NCBI GenBank assembly: GCA_020634315.1 | Contig: JACKBV010000014.1 | Coordinates: forward strand, 1-64,000 | Reading direction: 5' to 3' | From: Ardenticatenaceae bacterium | GTDB taxonomy: Bacteria > Chloroflexota > Anaerolineae > Promineifilales > Promineifilaceae | DNA: 64,000 bases | Shown here: piece by piece, positions 57,049 to 64,000 of the stretch | Layout: every line of letters starts with the position of its first letter | Position numbering within the stretch: position 1 is the first letter of the stretch | Position numbers and translations under genes: made by a program | The notes under the pieces: generated by a model | What the model saw: only the letters and a program-made list of their open reading frames with translations | The model's database searches: none | Told to the model about the DNA's origin: nothing

Positions 57049-58659
57049 ATGTCTGAAAACCATACAGAAGAAACGGCCGTTTCCGGTCGACGTCAGGTCA
57101 TGCAAGCGGCAGGATTGGTAGGCGCCGCTTTCCTTGTCAGCCGTGTTGTCGGCTTAGGGCGCGACATAGTCGCTAAATATTATCTGGCTCTCTCCGTGCA
57201 GGCGGCCGCCTTTGACGCCGCGCAGCAGTTTCCCAACTTCATCTTTGCCGTTGTTGCGGGCGGCGCGATAGGCTCGGCCTTTATCCCCACCTTCTCCGCT
57301 TACTTTGCCCGCGACGATGAATCAGGTGCCTGGCGGCTATTTTCAGCCATTGTCAACCTGACCTTCATTGTTACGCTGCTTGCCTCCCTTTTCACCTTCA
57401 TCTTTGCTCCGACACTGACGCGTCTTTTTTTGCAAGAATCCATCATTGACCATCCCGAATTATTCAGCCTCACGGTGCGCCTGATGCGCGTCATGCTGCT
57501 CACGCCGATGATTTTTAGCGTCAGCGGAGTCATCATGGGCACACTCAATGCGCGGCAACATTTTTTGCTGCCTGCCCTGGCTCCCATCGTTTATAACCTG
57601 GGCATCATTGCCGGGGCCGTCCTCTGGCCTGCTGACCTGGGTGATGGCAAAGCGATGGGCATGGCGGTGGGCACAGTCATTGGCGCTTGTGGACATTTGC
57701 TGGTGCAGTTGCCCGGTTTGCGCTGGAAAGGGGCACGCTATACGCCTCTGTTCACATTGCGCGATGCTGGCGTGCAGCAGGTACTTAAATTGATGGCTCC
57801 TCGCGTTTTGGGGCTTTCCTTTAGCTATCTCAATCCACTAGCGATGGTATTCCTGGCAGGGCGGATCGGCCCAGCCAGTATCTCGGCCGTGACGTTGGCT
57901 TCACGAGTGATGATGATGCCGCAAGGAATTCTGGGGCAGGCGATGGGCACAGCGACATTCCCCACGTTAGCGGCTCTGGCTGCACGCAATGCGCTCGACG
58001 AAATGCGCCAAATTCTTACCGACTCGCTGCGCACGCTGCTTTTCCTTGGCTTACCGGCTACGGCTTTGTTGATTACGCTGGGCAAACCGGTCATTGCCAT
58101 TTTATTTGAGCGTGGTGATTTTACGGCCGCAGACACAGCGTTGGTGGCTGCTGCACTGGCTTTTTATGCGGTGGGTCTGATTGCCTTGCTGTCGTTGGAA
58201 GTCGTGGCACGCGCTTTTTATGCGCTCAATGACACCGCGACTCCTGTCTTGGCCGGAGCCGTCCAGATTGCTCTGATGTTTGTCTTTGGCTATTTTCTTA
58301 GTGAGTGGATATTTCCCGCGTTGGGGTGGCTGTCATTAGGGGGGCTGGTGCTTGGCTACAGCATTTCTGGGTTTATGGAAGTTGGGGTTTTGCTGTGGCT
58401 GCTAAAGCGAAAAATGGGGCGGTTAAACGGCCGTTTCCTTCTCGACGGCATCTGGCGTATGGGGCTGGCAACACTTGTTATGGGCATTGCCAGTTGGGCA
58501 GTAGTCGATTACTTTGCTCAATCAAGCATTTTGTTGCAGTTAATCTTGGGTGGTTTAGTTGGCGCTGTCGCCTACTTTGGCCTGAGCTTTGTTCTCCAAG
58601 TCAAAGAAATTCACTGGCTCTGGCAAACCACACAACGTGCCTTGCAACGCTTCATTTAA
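57049..58659 (+). CDS. murJ: MurJ/MviN lipid II flippase
   Basis: The 536-residue protein has about 14 hydrophobic helices and MviN features: MQAAGLVGAAFLVSRVVGLGRDIVAKYYL (N-terminal helix with Arg), AFDAAQQFPNFIFAVVAGGAIGSAFIPTF, RLMRVMLLTPMIFSVSGVIMGTLNARQHF, and LALAVAT-like PQGILGQAMGTATFPTLAALAA. It moves lipid II across the membrane for peptidoglycan, showing that the organism has a wall. The start at 57049 follows the yqeB stop by 9 bases and gives ENHTEETAVSGRR, one of many ACGGCCGT-encoded Glu-Thr-Ala-Val runs. Confidence 0.92.
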   Translation: MSENHTEETAVSGRRQVMQAAGLVGAAFLVSRVVGLGRDIVAKYYLALSVQAAAFDAAQQFPNFIFAVVAGGAIGSAFIPTFSAYFARDDESGAWRLFSAIVNLTFIVTLLASLFTFIFAPTLTRLFLQESIIDHPELFSLTVRLMRVMLLTPMIFSVSGVIMGTLNARQHFLLPALAPIVYNLGIIAGAVLWPADLGDGKAMGMAVGTVIGACGHLLVQLPGLRWKGARYTPLFTLRDAGVQQVLKLMAPRVLGLSFSYLNPLAMVFLAGRIGPASISAVTLASRVMMMPQGILGQAMGTATFPTLAALAARNALDEMRQILTDSLRTLLFLGLPATALLITLGKPVIAILFERGDFTAADTALVAAALAFYAVGLIALLSLEVVARAFYALNDTATPVLAGAVQIALMFVFGYFLSEWIFPALGWLSLGGLVLGYSISGFMEVGVLLWLLKRKMGRLNGRFLLDGIWRMGLATLVMGIASWAVVDYFAQSSILLQLILGGLVGAVAYFGLSFVLQVKEIHWLWQTTQRALQRFI

Positions 58660-58800
58660 TCCTCAAGCATTAGCCAGATAACTCATGATTTCCCTGCCAT
58701 GTTAAACGCAGTGGTAGTTGATTGGTCATTGCGGGTAAACATCAACGCGGCAACAAATCATCGACGGTTCCTTGATAGAGCCAAGAAATCGTCAATAAAC

Positions 58801-58824
58801 AAAAAACCCGGCATAAGCCGGGCT
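58801..58824 (-). terminator. Rho-independent terminator for the minus-strand gene
   Basis: CCCGGC-ATAA-GCCGGG with a run of six A to the left reads on the minus strand as hairpin plus TTTTTT. It ends the gene at 58854-59648. Confidence 0.8.
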
Positions 58825-58853
58825 ATCATGTCTGTGTAAATAGTTTAGATTTG

Positions 58854-59648
58854 TTAGTTACCAGAAAGAGCGGCAGCGCTGTTCATGATAACCGAACCAA
58901 AGGTGAGTAGTTCGCCATTTACCCAAACTTCAAGTGTATACTCGCCTGTTTGGAATCCTTCTTCTGGCCCATAAAAAATGTAACCGGGGCCATTGTCACC
59001 ATACTCCCACAACTCGTTGCCACCATCGACGACAACACCATTATGACGCCACACCCAAGCCCATTCCATACCATCAGCCATGGCATCGTACGAGAATGTT
59101 GCATAGAGTGTAAAAAATCCTTGCGGGAAAATCCGGCCAGGATTTTTAGCTTCATAATTATCTGTGATTTCAGTCGAAAAGAGGATCTCCCCCAAAGCTG
59201 TGTCTGGATTCAAGTCCGCAGTTGGCTCAAAACGGTCATATTCTGCGGGTAATTGTGGTGTTGCCAGAGATGCATCGCTATCAAGGCGCAAAACATCGAC
59301 AACATTCACAACTTCCGGTTCTATCACAAGTGATTCTGCTTCAGCATTACGTCTATCAAGTAACGCTACAATTTCTTCTTCAGGGGGTTTGGCATTGGTG
59401 AGGAGGGCGACACGAATAATTGTGTCTTGGGGGGTACGCCAAGCGTAAGCGGCAAAAGCCATAGTCATGAGCAAAAGCACGAAGCTCGTAGACGAATACC
59501 GCTGCAAACGCTTTTCAGCTTGCTGTCTCAAGAAAAAGTATGGCGATCGTTTCAGCTCACGCCAGGCTTTTACAGAGCTGATTAACATTATGAGGGTGAG
59601 CAAAAGCAATGTGCCCAACACCCAGGGTATGATCGTTTCAGCTATCAA
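58854..59648 (-). CDS. Two-helix membrane protein with external beta-rich domain
   Basis: The 264-residue protein has two hydrophobic helices (about 5-28 and 52-70), a short linker, then a region to about 120 rich in Asp/Glu and Val, and a beta-rich C-terminal domain (TLYATFSYDAMADGMEWAWV, then WRHNGVVVDGGNELWEY, then GYIFYGPEEGFQTGEYTLEVW). Trp- and Tyr-rich strands suggest a carbohydrate- or peptide-binding fold outside the membrane. No family is recognised with confidence. Stands alone between two gene groups. Confidence 0.7.
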   Translation of the reverse strand: MIAETIIPWVLGTLLLLTLIMLISSVKAWRELKRSPYFFLRQQAEKRLQRYSSTSFVLLLMTMAFAAYAWRTPQDTIIRVALLTNAKPPEEEIVALLDRRNAEAESLVIEPEVVNVVDVLRLDSDASLATPQLPAEYDRFEPTADLNPDTALGEILFSTEITDNYEAKNPGRIFPQGFFTLYATFSYDAMADGMEWAWVWRHNGVVVDGGNELWEYGDNGPGYIFYGPEEGFQTGEYTLEVWVNGELLTFGSVIMNSAAALSGN

Positions 59649-59791
59649 ATATTACCTCTTCCCGTCTTCATCTCCAACCTTTCCGCCAGACATTATAGAT
59701 AATATGGATAAGGCAGGCAAGTCCTATGCTATTAACGGGTTCTTCACAAGTGGCAAATGCCACTAAAGTATCACTTAACTGTCCCTAAATT

Positions 59792-59810
59792 TGTGACAGG
59801 TACTGTCACA
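59792..59810. promoter_or_regulatory. Palindromic operator-like site TGTGACAG-GTA-CTGTCACA
   Basis: A perfect inverted repeat of 8 bases on each side of GTA. It sits 31 bases upstream of the -35 of the riboflavin gene. The binding factor is unknown; TGACA/TGTCA half-sites occur in several families. Confidence 0.5.
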
Positions 59811-59841
59811 GCATATTCGACTATACCGCAGATGAGCAAAA

Positions 59842-59869
59842 AAGACATCTATAACGGGTTGAGTATAAT
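59842..59869 (+). promoter_or_regulatory. Probable promoter of the RibA-RibD gene
   Basis: AAGACA (59842-59847) is 16 bases from TATAAT (59864-59869), 33 bases before the start at 59903. Confidence 0.5.
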
Positions 59870-59902
59870 TAAACGTTAAACCCTGAGAGTGGAGTAAGAC
59901 AC

Positions 59903-61231
59903 GTGATGAATGGAATAACCGTACAAAAAATGGCATGTGCGCGGCTGCCGACTGCCATGGGCACGTTCTCTTTGTGCTTATATCACAACAGTTATGAGAA
60001 CAAAGAGCATTTGGCATTGGTTATGGGCGATGTGGATGGACAAGATGATGTATTGGTACGTGTTCATTCCGAATGCTTTACCGGAGATGTATTGGGATCA
60101 CATCGTTGTGATTGTGGGCCACAGTTAGAGCGGGCTATGGAGTTAATTGCGGCAGAAGGACAGGGGGTAATTGTTTATCTGCGGCAGGAAGGGCGCGGCA
60201 TTGGCCTGCTCGATAAATTGCGAGCCTATAATTTGCAAGACAAAGGGTATGACACGGTTGATGCAAACTTGTTGCTTGGTCATCAGGCAGATGCCCGTGA
60301 TTATACGATTGCGGCCTTGATTTTGCGCGATCTGGGGATTCATTCGATGCGCTTGCTGACGAATAATCCGCTTAAGATTGAAAGTTTACAGGCGTTGGGG
60401 CTTGTGGTGCATGAGCGCGTGCCGTTGTATACAGAGGTGACTAATGAAAATGCTGCTTATCTGGCGACGAAAGTGGCAAAGATGCGGCATATGCTGAATT
60501 TGGATTTGCTGCCAATTCACCAGTCTGGTTTATCTGTTGACGCGATTGCAACAGTCAACGGCCGTTCCCCCACCCCGCAACGGCCGTTTGTCACCATCAG
60601 CTATGCACAAAGTTTGGATGGCTCCATCACCAGTCGGCGTGGTCAGCCGACAGCCCTTAGCAGCCATGACAGCATGGCCTTCACCCATAAACTGCGTGCG
60701 ACACATGACGCCATATTAGTCGGCATTGGCACGGTGTTGGCTGATGATCCGCTTCTGACAGTGCGCCTGGTAGAGGGCAAGCACCCACAACCAATCATTT
60801 TGGACAGCCAACTGCGCCTGCCTTTGCAGGCTGGCATTTTACAACACCCGACACATACCCCGTGGATCGTTGCCAGCGAAACGGCCGTTCAAGAACGTCA
60901 AACCGCTTTAGAAGCGGCTGGCGCACGCATTTTACGCGTGCCCACCAATGCAAATGGACAAATCGACCTGACAAGCTTGCTTGCCCGGCTGCGTCTGGAA
61001 GGCGTCAACACATTGATGGTTGAAGGTGGAGCACGAGTGATTACAAACTTTTTAGCACAACAATTAGTCGATAGAGTTGTGGTCACAATCGCACCTGTCT
61101 TAGTGGGTGGGCTACATGCCGTGGAGACACCCCATTCTCTTCCCAAACTCCCCCGGCTGCACCACGTGCGTTACCAACGTTTGGATGACGATCTGGTTTT
61201 TATGGGTGACATCGATTGGGGTGCGGCATGA
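59903..61231 (+). CDS. GTP cyclohydrolase II fused to RibD-type reductase
   Basis: The start is GTG at 59903, or ATG at 59906; GAGTGGAG lies ahead. The 442 residues comprise a RibA domain (1-~200) with VLVRVHSECFTGDVLGSHRCDCGPQLERAM (zinc Cys residues), YLRQEGRGIGLLDKL and TNNPLKIESLQALGL, and a RibD C-terminal reductase domain (~225-442) with ISYAQSLDGSITSRRG, DAILVGIGTVLADDPLLTVR, ILDSQLRLPL and LMVEGGARVITNFL. The deaminase domain is absent. It would open GTP and reduce the ribosylamino pyrimidine. The stop overlaps the next ATG by 4 bases. Confidence 0.92.
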   Translation: MMNGITVQKMACARLPTAMGTFSLCLYHNSYENKEHLALVMGDVDGQDDVLVRVHSECFTGDVLGSHRCDCGPQLERAMELIAAEGQGVIVYLRQEGRGIGLLDKLRAYNLQDKGYDTVDANLLLGHQADARDYTIAALILRDLGIHSMRLLTNNPLKIESLQALGLVVHERVPLYTEVTNENAAYLATKVAKMRHMLNLDLLPIHQSGLSVDAIATVNGRSPTPQRPFVTISYAQSLDGSITSRRGQPTALSSHDSMAFTHKLRATHDAILVGIGTVLADDPLLTVRLVEGKHPQPIILDSQLRLPLQAGILQHPTHTPWIVASETAVQERQTALEAAGARILRVPTNANGQIDLTSLLARLRLEGVNTLMVEGGARVITNFLAQQLVDRVVVTIAPVLVGGLHAVETPHSLPKLPRLHHVRYQRLDDDLVFMGDIDWGAA

Positions 61232-62259
61232 ACAGTCATGCGCTTTTCTTTACAAACCCCTATACGGTGACGGTTCAACCGAAGCCTTTGCGGCCACCGA
61301 GTGATGGCGAACTGTTGGTACAGACGTTGATTTCCGCTATCAGTCCTGGCACAGAAATGCTGGTTTATCGAGGGCAATTACCGACGGACATCGTTCTTGA
61401 TGAAACCATCACAGCCCTGTCCGGGGCGACGCTGTATCCCTTGCAATATGGCTATGCCGTCGTTGGGCGAGTTGTCGCCATTGGGCCAAATGTTTCTGAG
61501 ACATGGCACCGACGATTGGTTTTCGCCTTTAATCCGCATGAAACGCATTTCCTGGCACGCCCTGAACAATTGCTGCCACTGCCCGCAGACATGTTGCCAG
61601 AAACGGCCGTTTTCCTACCCAACATGGAAACGGCCGTTTCCTTCCTCATGGACGGCCAACCGATGATTGGGGAGCAAGTAGCCGTGTTGGGTCAGGGCAT
61701 TGTTGGGCTGTTGGCGACAGCATTGTTGGCGCAGCACCCACTCTCCCGTTTAATGACAGTGGATCATTACCCATTGCGTCGCGAATGGTCAGAACGCTTG
61801 GGTGCGCATGCCAGCTTGCACCCGGATGATGACATTTTGGCTCATTTGCAGGCAGACAGCCCTTATGCCGGGGCAGATTTGACCTATGAACTAAGCGGCA
61901 GCCCGGCCGCGTTAAATCAGGCAATTGACATAACAGGGTATAACGGCCGTATTCTTGTCGGTTCCTGGTACGGCCAAAAGCAAGCGCCGCTTAACCTGGG
62001 TGGCCGCTTTCATCGCAGCCACATGCGCCTGATTAGCAGCCAGGTGAGCCACATTGCGCCGCAGTGGAGCGGACGCTGGAGCAAGACACGCCGCATGCAA
62101 ATTGCCTGGCAAATGTTGGCAAACCTGCGTCCGGAACAATTAGTCACCCACCGATTCTCTTTTGCCGATGCCGCAGCAGCTTATCGCTTGCTGGATGAAC
62201 AGCCGGAAACGGCCGTTCAAGTGCTGCTGACCTATGACACGGAAACGGCCGTTGTGTGA
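61228..62259 (+). CDS. Zinc-type alcohol-dehydrogenase-like (MDR) protein
   Basis: The ATG at 61228 overlaps the TGA of the riboflavin gene. The 343-residue protein has a GroES-like N-terminal domain (LISAISPGTEMLVYRGQLP; YGYAVVGRVVAIGPN) and a Rossmann domain (AVLGQGIVGLLATALLAQHP), but the Cys and His of the catalytic zinc site and the four structural Cys are not visible. Such proteins sit next to RibA-like genes in several bacteria, probably in a pterin or deazaflavin side path. Four ACGGCCGT copies are in its last 200 codons, where they encode TAV repeatedly. Confidence 0.85.
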   Translation: MNSHALFFTNPYTVTVQPKPLRPPSDGELLVQTLISAISPGTEMLVYRGQLPTDIVLDETITALSGATLYPLQYGYAVVGRVVAIGPNVSETWHRRLVFAFNPHETHFLARPEQLLPLPADMLPETAVFLPNMETAVSFLMDGQPMIGEQVAVLGQGIVGLLATALLAQHPLSRLMTVDHYPLRREWSERLGAHASLHPDDDILAHLQADSPYAGADLTYELSGSPAALNQAIDITGYNGRILVGSWYGQKQAPLNLGGRFHRSHMRLISSQVSHIAPQWSGRWSKTRRMQIAWQMLANLRPEQLVTHRFSFADAAAAYRLLDEQPETAVQVLLTYDTETAVV

Positions 62260-62350
62260 ACGCGTCCCTTTTGCTACAGTTGCGGTGAACGCCGGGCGTC
62301 GGGCGTCAGCATACGATCAACCATGACGCAGCAATCAGGAGAAGTTATTT

Positions 62351-63592
62351 ATGATGAAAAGGCTTGCATTATTGCTCGTTATTTTTTTGTTGGTGGCTTG
62401 CGGTCAGGCAGACCCTACCCCAGCACCCGTGCCGACGGCTGTTGTCGCTGTGCCAACTGCGGCCATAGCCGAGGCGACGGCAACGGCCGTTGCCACGGCC
62501 ACCGCTGAGCCAACACTGCCCCCACCACCGACAGCCGCACCGGCAACGGCCGTGCCCACCGTCACCATCACGCCATCGCCCACAGCAACAGCCACCCCAG
62601 AACCGGTTGCCCTCTTTGCGCTGGCAGATTTTGGCACAGATCGCAACCCGCTTACCGGCGAATTGGTCGCTGATCCAGAAAACTTGCAGCGCCGCCCCAT
62701 AGCTGTGAAATTGTCAAACTCTCCGCCAGAGTACACACGCCCGCAATTTGGCCTTAACCAGGCTGATTTGGTGTTTGAACATGTCACGGAAGGGCCAATT
62801 ACACGCTTTACGGCCGTTTTCTACAGCCAGACCCCGCCGGAAATTGGCCCCATTCGCAGCGCCCGCCTCATTGATGTCGAAATTCCGGCTATGTACCAAT
62901 CTGCCCTCGTCTTTTCCGGGGCCAGCAGCGGTGCCGATGGCGTCTACAATCGGCTTGCCGCTTCCGACATTCGCCAATATCTGGTGCGCGACATCGCCGG
63001 GGAAATTGGCTACTTCCGCACAGATGAAGAAGAGAAGCCTTGGGAACATCGCCTGCATGCCATTCCTGCCGACCTGTGGACGCGCATGGAAACGATGGAC
63101 ATCAATCAGCCGCCGAATTACCCGATGGTCATGGCGTTTACCAGCGAACCACCGGCCGCTGGCGCGGCGGCAACAAAGGTGACAATCAATTACCGCGATT
63201 GGACGTTGGTTGAATGGGAATATGATGCGGAAAACGGCCGTTACTGGCGCTGGACAGATGGCGAACCACATCTCGACGCCAATACGATGGAACAAGTCAG
63301 TGCCGCCAACGTCGTCATCGTTTATGCCATTCACCAGCAAGTCCTGTCCATCTGCGAAAGCCAATCTGGCACGGTTTGCAATGCGAACTCGACAGAAATC
63401 CAGATTTGGGGCGAAGGAGATGCCATCATCATCCGTGATGGACAGCAGTATGCCGCAACCTGGAAACGGGAAAAGCGCGGCGATATGCTCACCTTTTATG
63501 ATGCAGAAGGAAACCCGGTGCCGCTGCAAGTTGGCAATACCTGGTTCCAGGTTGTCCCCTATCATTACAACAACCCGGTAACGATTGAGTAG
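62351..63592 (+). CDS. DUF3048-domain lipoprotein (YerB-like)
   Basis: AGGAG precedes the start; ATG occurs twice in a row. The 413-residue protein has a lipobox LVAC (Cys17) and a long Ala/Thr/Pro linker (to about 80), made of repeated ATAVATATAEPT-like words. DUF3048 follows: RRPIAVKLSNSPPEYTRPQF, ADLVFEHVTEGPITRFTAVFY, IGPIRSARLIDVEI, and after 200 EHRLHAIPADLW, FTSEPPA, YRDWTLVEWEYD. Function unknown; found in many Gram-positive and Chloroflexota surfaces. Four ACGGCCGT copies occur, two in the linker. Confidence 0.88.
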   Translation: MMKRLALLLVIFLLVACGQADPTPAPVPTAVVAVPTAAIAEATATAVATATAEPTLPPPPTAAPATAVPTVTITPSPTATATPEPVALFALADFGTDRNPLTGELVADPENLQRRPIAVKLSNSPPEYTRPQFGLNQADLVFEHVTEGPITRFTAVFYSQTPPEIGPIRSARLIDVEIPAMYQSALVFSGASSGADGVYNRLAASDIRQYLVRDIAGEIGYFRTDEEEKPWEHRLHAIPADLWTRMETMDINQPPNYPMVMAFTSEPPAAGAAATKVTINYRDWTLVEWEYDAENGRYWRWTDGEPHLDANTMEQVSAANVVIVYAIHQQVLSICESQSGTVCNANSTEIQIWGEGDAIIIRDGQQYAATWKREKRGDMLTFYDAEGNPVPLQVGNTWFQVVPYHYNNPVTIE

Positions 63593-63624
63593 CACAGCTC
63601 GTTACCGGTTCCCTGACAAACAAA

Positions 63625-63657
63625 AGAGGCATGACCGTTATGGTCATGCCTCTTTTT
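63625..63657. terminator. Bidirectional terminator
   Basis: AGAGGCATGACC-GTTAT-GGTCATGCCTCT is a perfect 12-bp stem with A-run before and T-run after, so it can end both the DUF3048 gene and the gene on the minus strand beyond it. Confidence 0.85.
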
Positions 63658-63696
63658 CTATTCCAAAGATTGGCCTGCCAATCTCCCGCTTACCTG

Positions 63697-64000
63697 TTAT
63701 TGTCCGGTGCTTTGCACAAATTCACTGGGGACAGCTTGCATGTAAATCTCAATGATTTCGTTCGTGTTTGTCGTTCCCGTGAAGCGCCACGCGGGCTGCA
63801 ACAAGAAGGAAACAACACCCACATTTTCTTCAATGACCGGTGAATATTGATAAACCAGGTCAATGGTGTCAATGACAATATCTGTAATTTGGTATGGGTC
63901 TTCAATAGGTTCTACCGGCATGGGTTCATCAACCACCGGTATCTCTTCCCAATTGATGATGCGATCCATGTTCGACCAATTGAAAACGCGGTAAGCACCG
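63697..64000 (-). CDS. Partial CDS, C-terminal part of an unknown protein
   Basis: The minus-strand frame is open from the right window edge to TAA at 63697-63699, so it is the C-terminal ~100 residues of a longer protein. It reads GAYRVFNWSNMDRIINWEEI, then a Pro/Asp linker, YQITDIVIDTIDLVYQYSP, and VSFLLQPAWRFTGTTNTNEI, ending QAVPSEFVQSTGQ. Acidic and beta-rich; the LQPAWRF-G-T block resembles the end of YycH/YycI-type extracellular proteins, but I am not sure. It would end in the terminator at 63625. Confidence 0.6.
   Translation of the reverse strand, partial: GAYRVFNWSNMDRIINWEEIPVVDEPMPVEPIEDPYQITDIVIDTIDLVYQYSPVIEENVGVVSFLLQPAWRFTGTTNTNEIIEIYMQAVPSEFVQSTGQ

Larger units (their letters stand above)
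59649..59902. other. Divergent regulatory region upstream of the riboflavin fusion gene
   Basis: About 250 bases with one perfect 19-base palindrome (59792-59810) and a promoter (59842-59869). No FMN-riboswitch core sequence was found. Confidence 0.5.

Noticed and set aside
59649..59902. FMN riboswitch upstream of the riboflavin gene
   Set aside because: The conserved core words of that riboswitch were not found.

Overview
The window looks like a chromosomal segment of a Chloroflexota bacterium (Anaerolineae/Ardenticatenia-like), probably from a metagenome or long-read assembly. The case rests on the mix of genes: F420 biosynthesis (cofD, cofC, an F420-type oxidoreductase), large BTAD/NB-ARC/TPR regulators, CoxL-type molybdenum hydroxylase genes with YqeB/YqeC-type maturation factors, a RarA-methyltransferase fusion, murJ, lipoproteins, and secreted proteins ending in a (Y/F)-(L/I)-P-(L/I) tail. 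No species is claimed.

Layout. 0-5.4 kb: a partial coiled-coil gene, a saccharopine-dehydrogenase-like enzyme, an AhpD-like protein, then a compact DUF4956 / CotH-like / VTC-domain operon. 5.4-9.4 kb (minus): a YqeC-MocA fusion, and an ECF sigma factor with an anti-sigma factor carrying a dead M1-peptidase-like domain. 9.7-11 kb: asnS. 11.2-15.8 kb: a decayed tract with an RseP remnant, a frameshifted UMF1 transporter and a BTAD/NB-ARC regulator broken by four single-base indels. 15.8-23.5 kb: NUDIX-like protein, aminotransferase, PfkB kinase, beta-lactamase-like lipoprotein, and a Ser/Thr kinase joined to TPRs and a C-terminal winged helix. 23.9-31.4 kb: secreted clostripain-like protease, N6-adenine DNA methylase, and an intact 1149-residue BTAD/NB-ARC/TPR regulator. 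31.8-41.3 kb: a secretome island with a beta-propeller lipoprotein, two nearly duplicate giant propeller-repeat proteins (frameshifted mostly at G-tracts) and an alpha-carbonic anhydrase lipoprotein. 41.5-48.9 kb: RarA fusion, M20 amidohydrolase, the F420 genes, and a response regulator. 49.5-57 kb: xdhC, a fused FAD/[2Fe-2S] subunit, a small membrane protein, the molybdopterin subunit, a sugar-phosphate transferase and yqeB. 57-64 kb: murJ, a membrane protein, a RibA-RibD(reductase) fusion, an MDR dehydrogenase, a DUF3048 lipoprotein, and a partial gene at the edge.

The strongest signal outside the genes is a palindrome, ACGGCCGT (extended form GGNAACGGCCGTTNCC). I count about 90 exact copies by eye, where one or two are expected by chance. 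It occurs in all three codon phases, in genes of both orientations, and sometimes between genes. It leaves recurring Thr-Ala-Val, Asn/Tyr-Gly-Arg and Arg-Pro-Phe tripeptides in unrelated proteins. It is strongly reduced in the 31-41.4 kb island. The second signal is the propeller pair: recurrent loss of G residues at the same position of a 144-bp repeat, next to a BTAD regulator whose divergent promoter region holds three 11-bp direct repeats. Frameshifts at short homopolymers could also be assembly errors, and reads are needed to tell.
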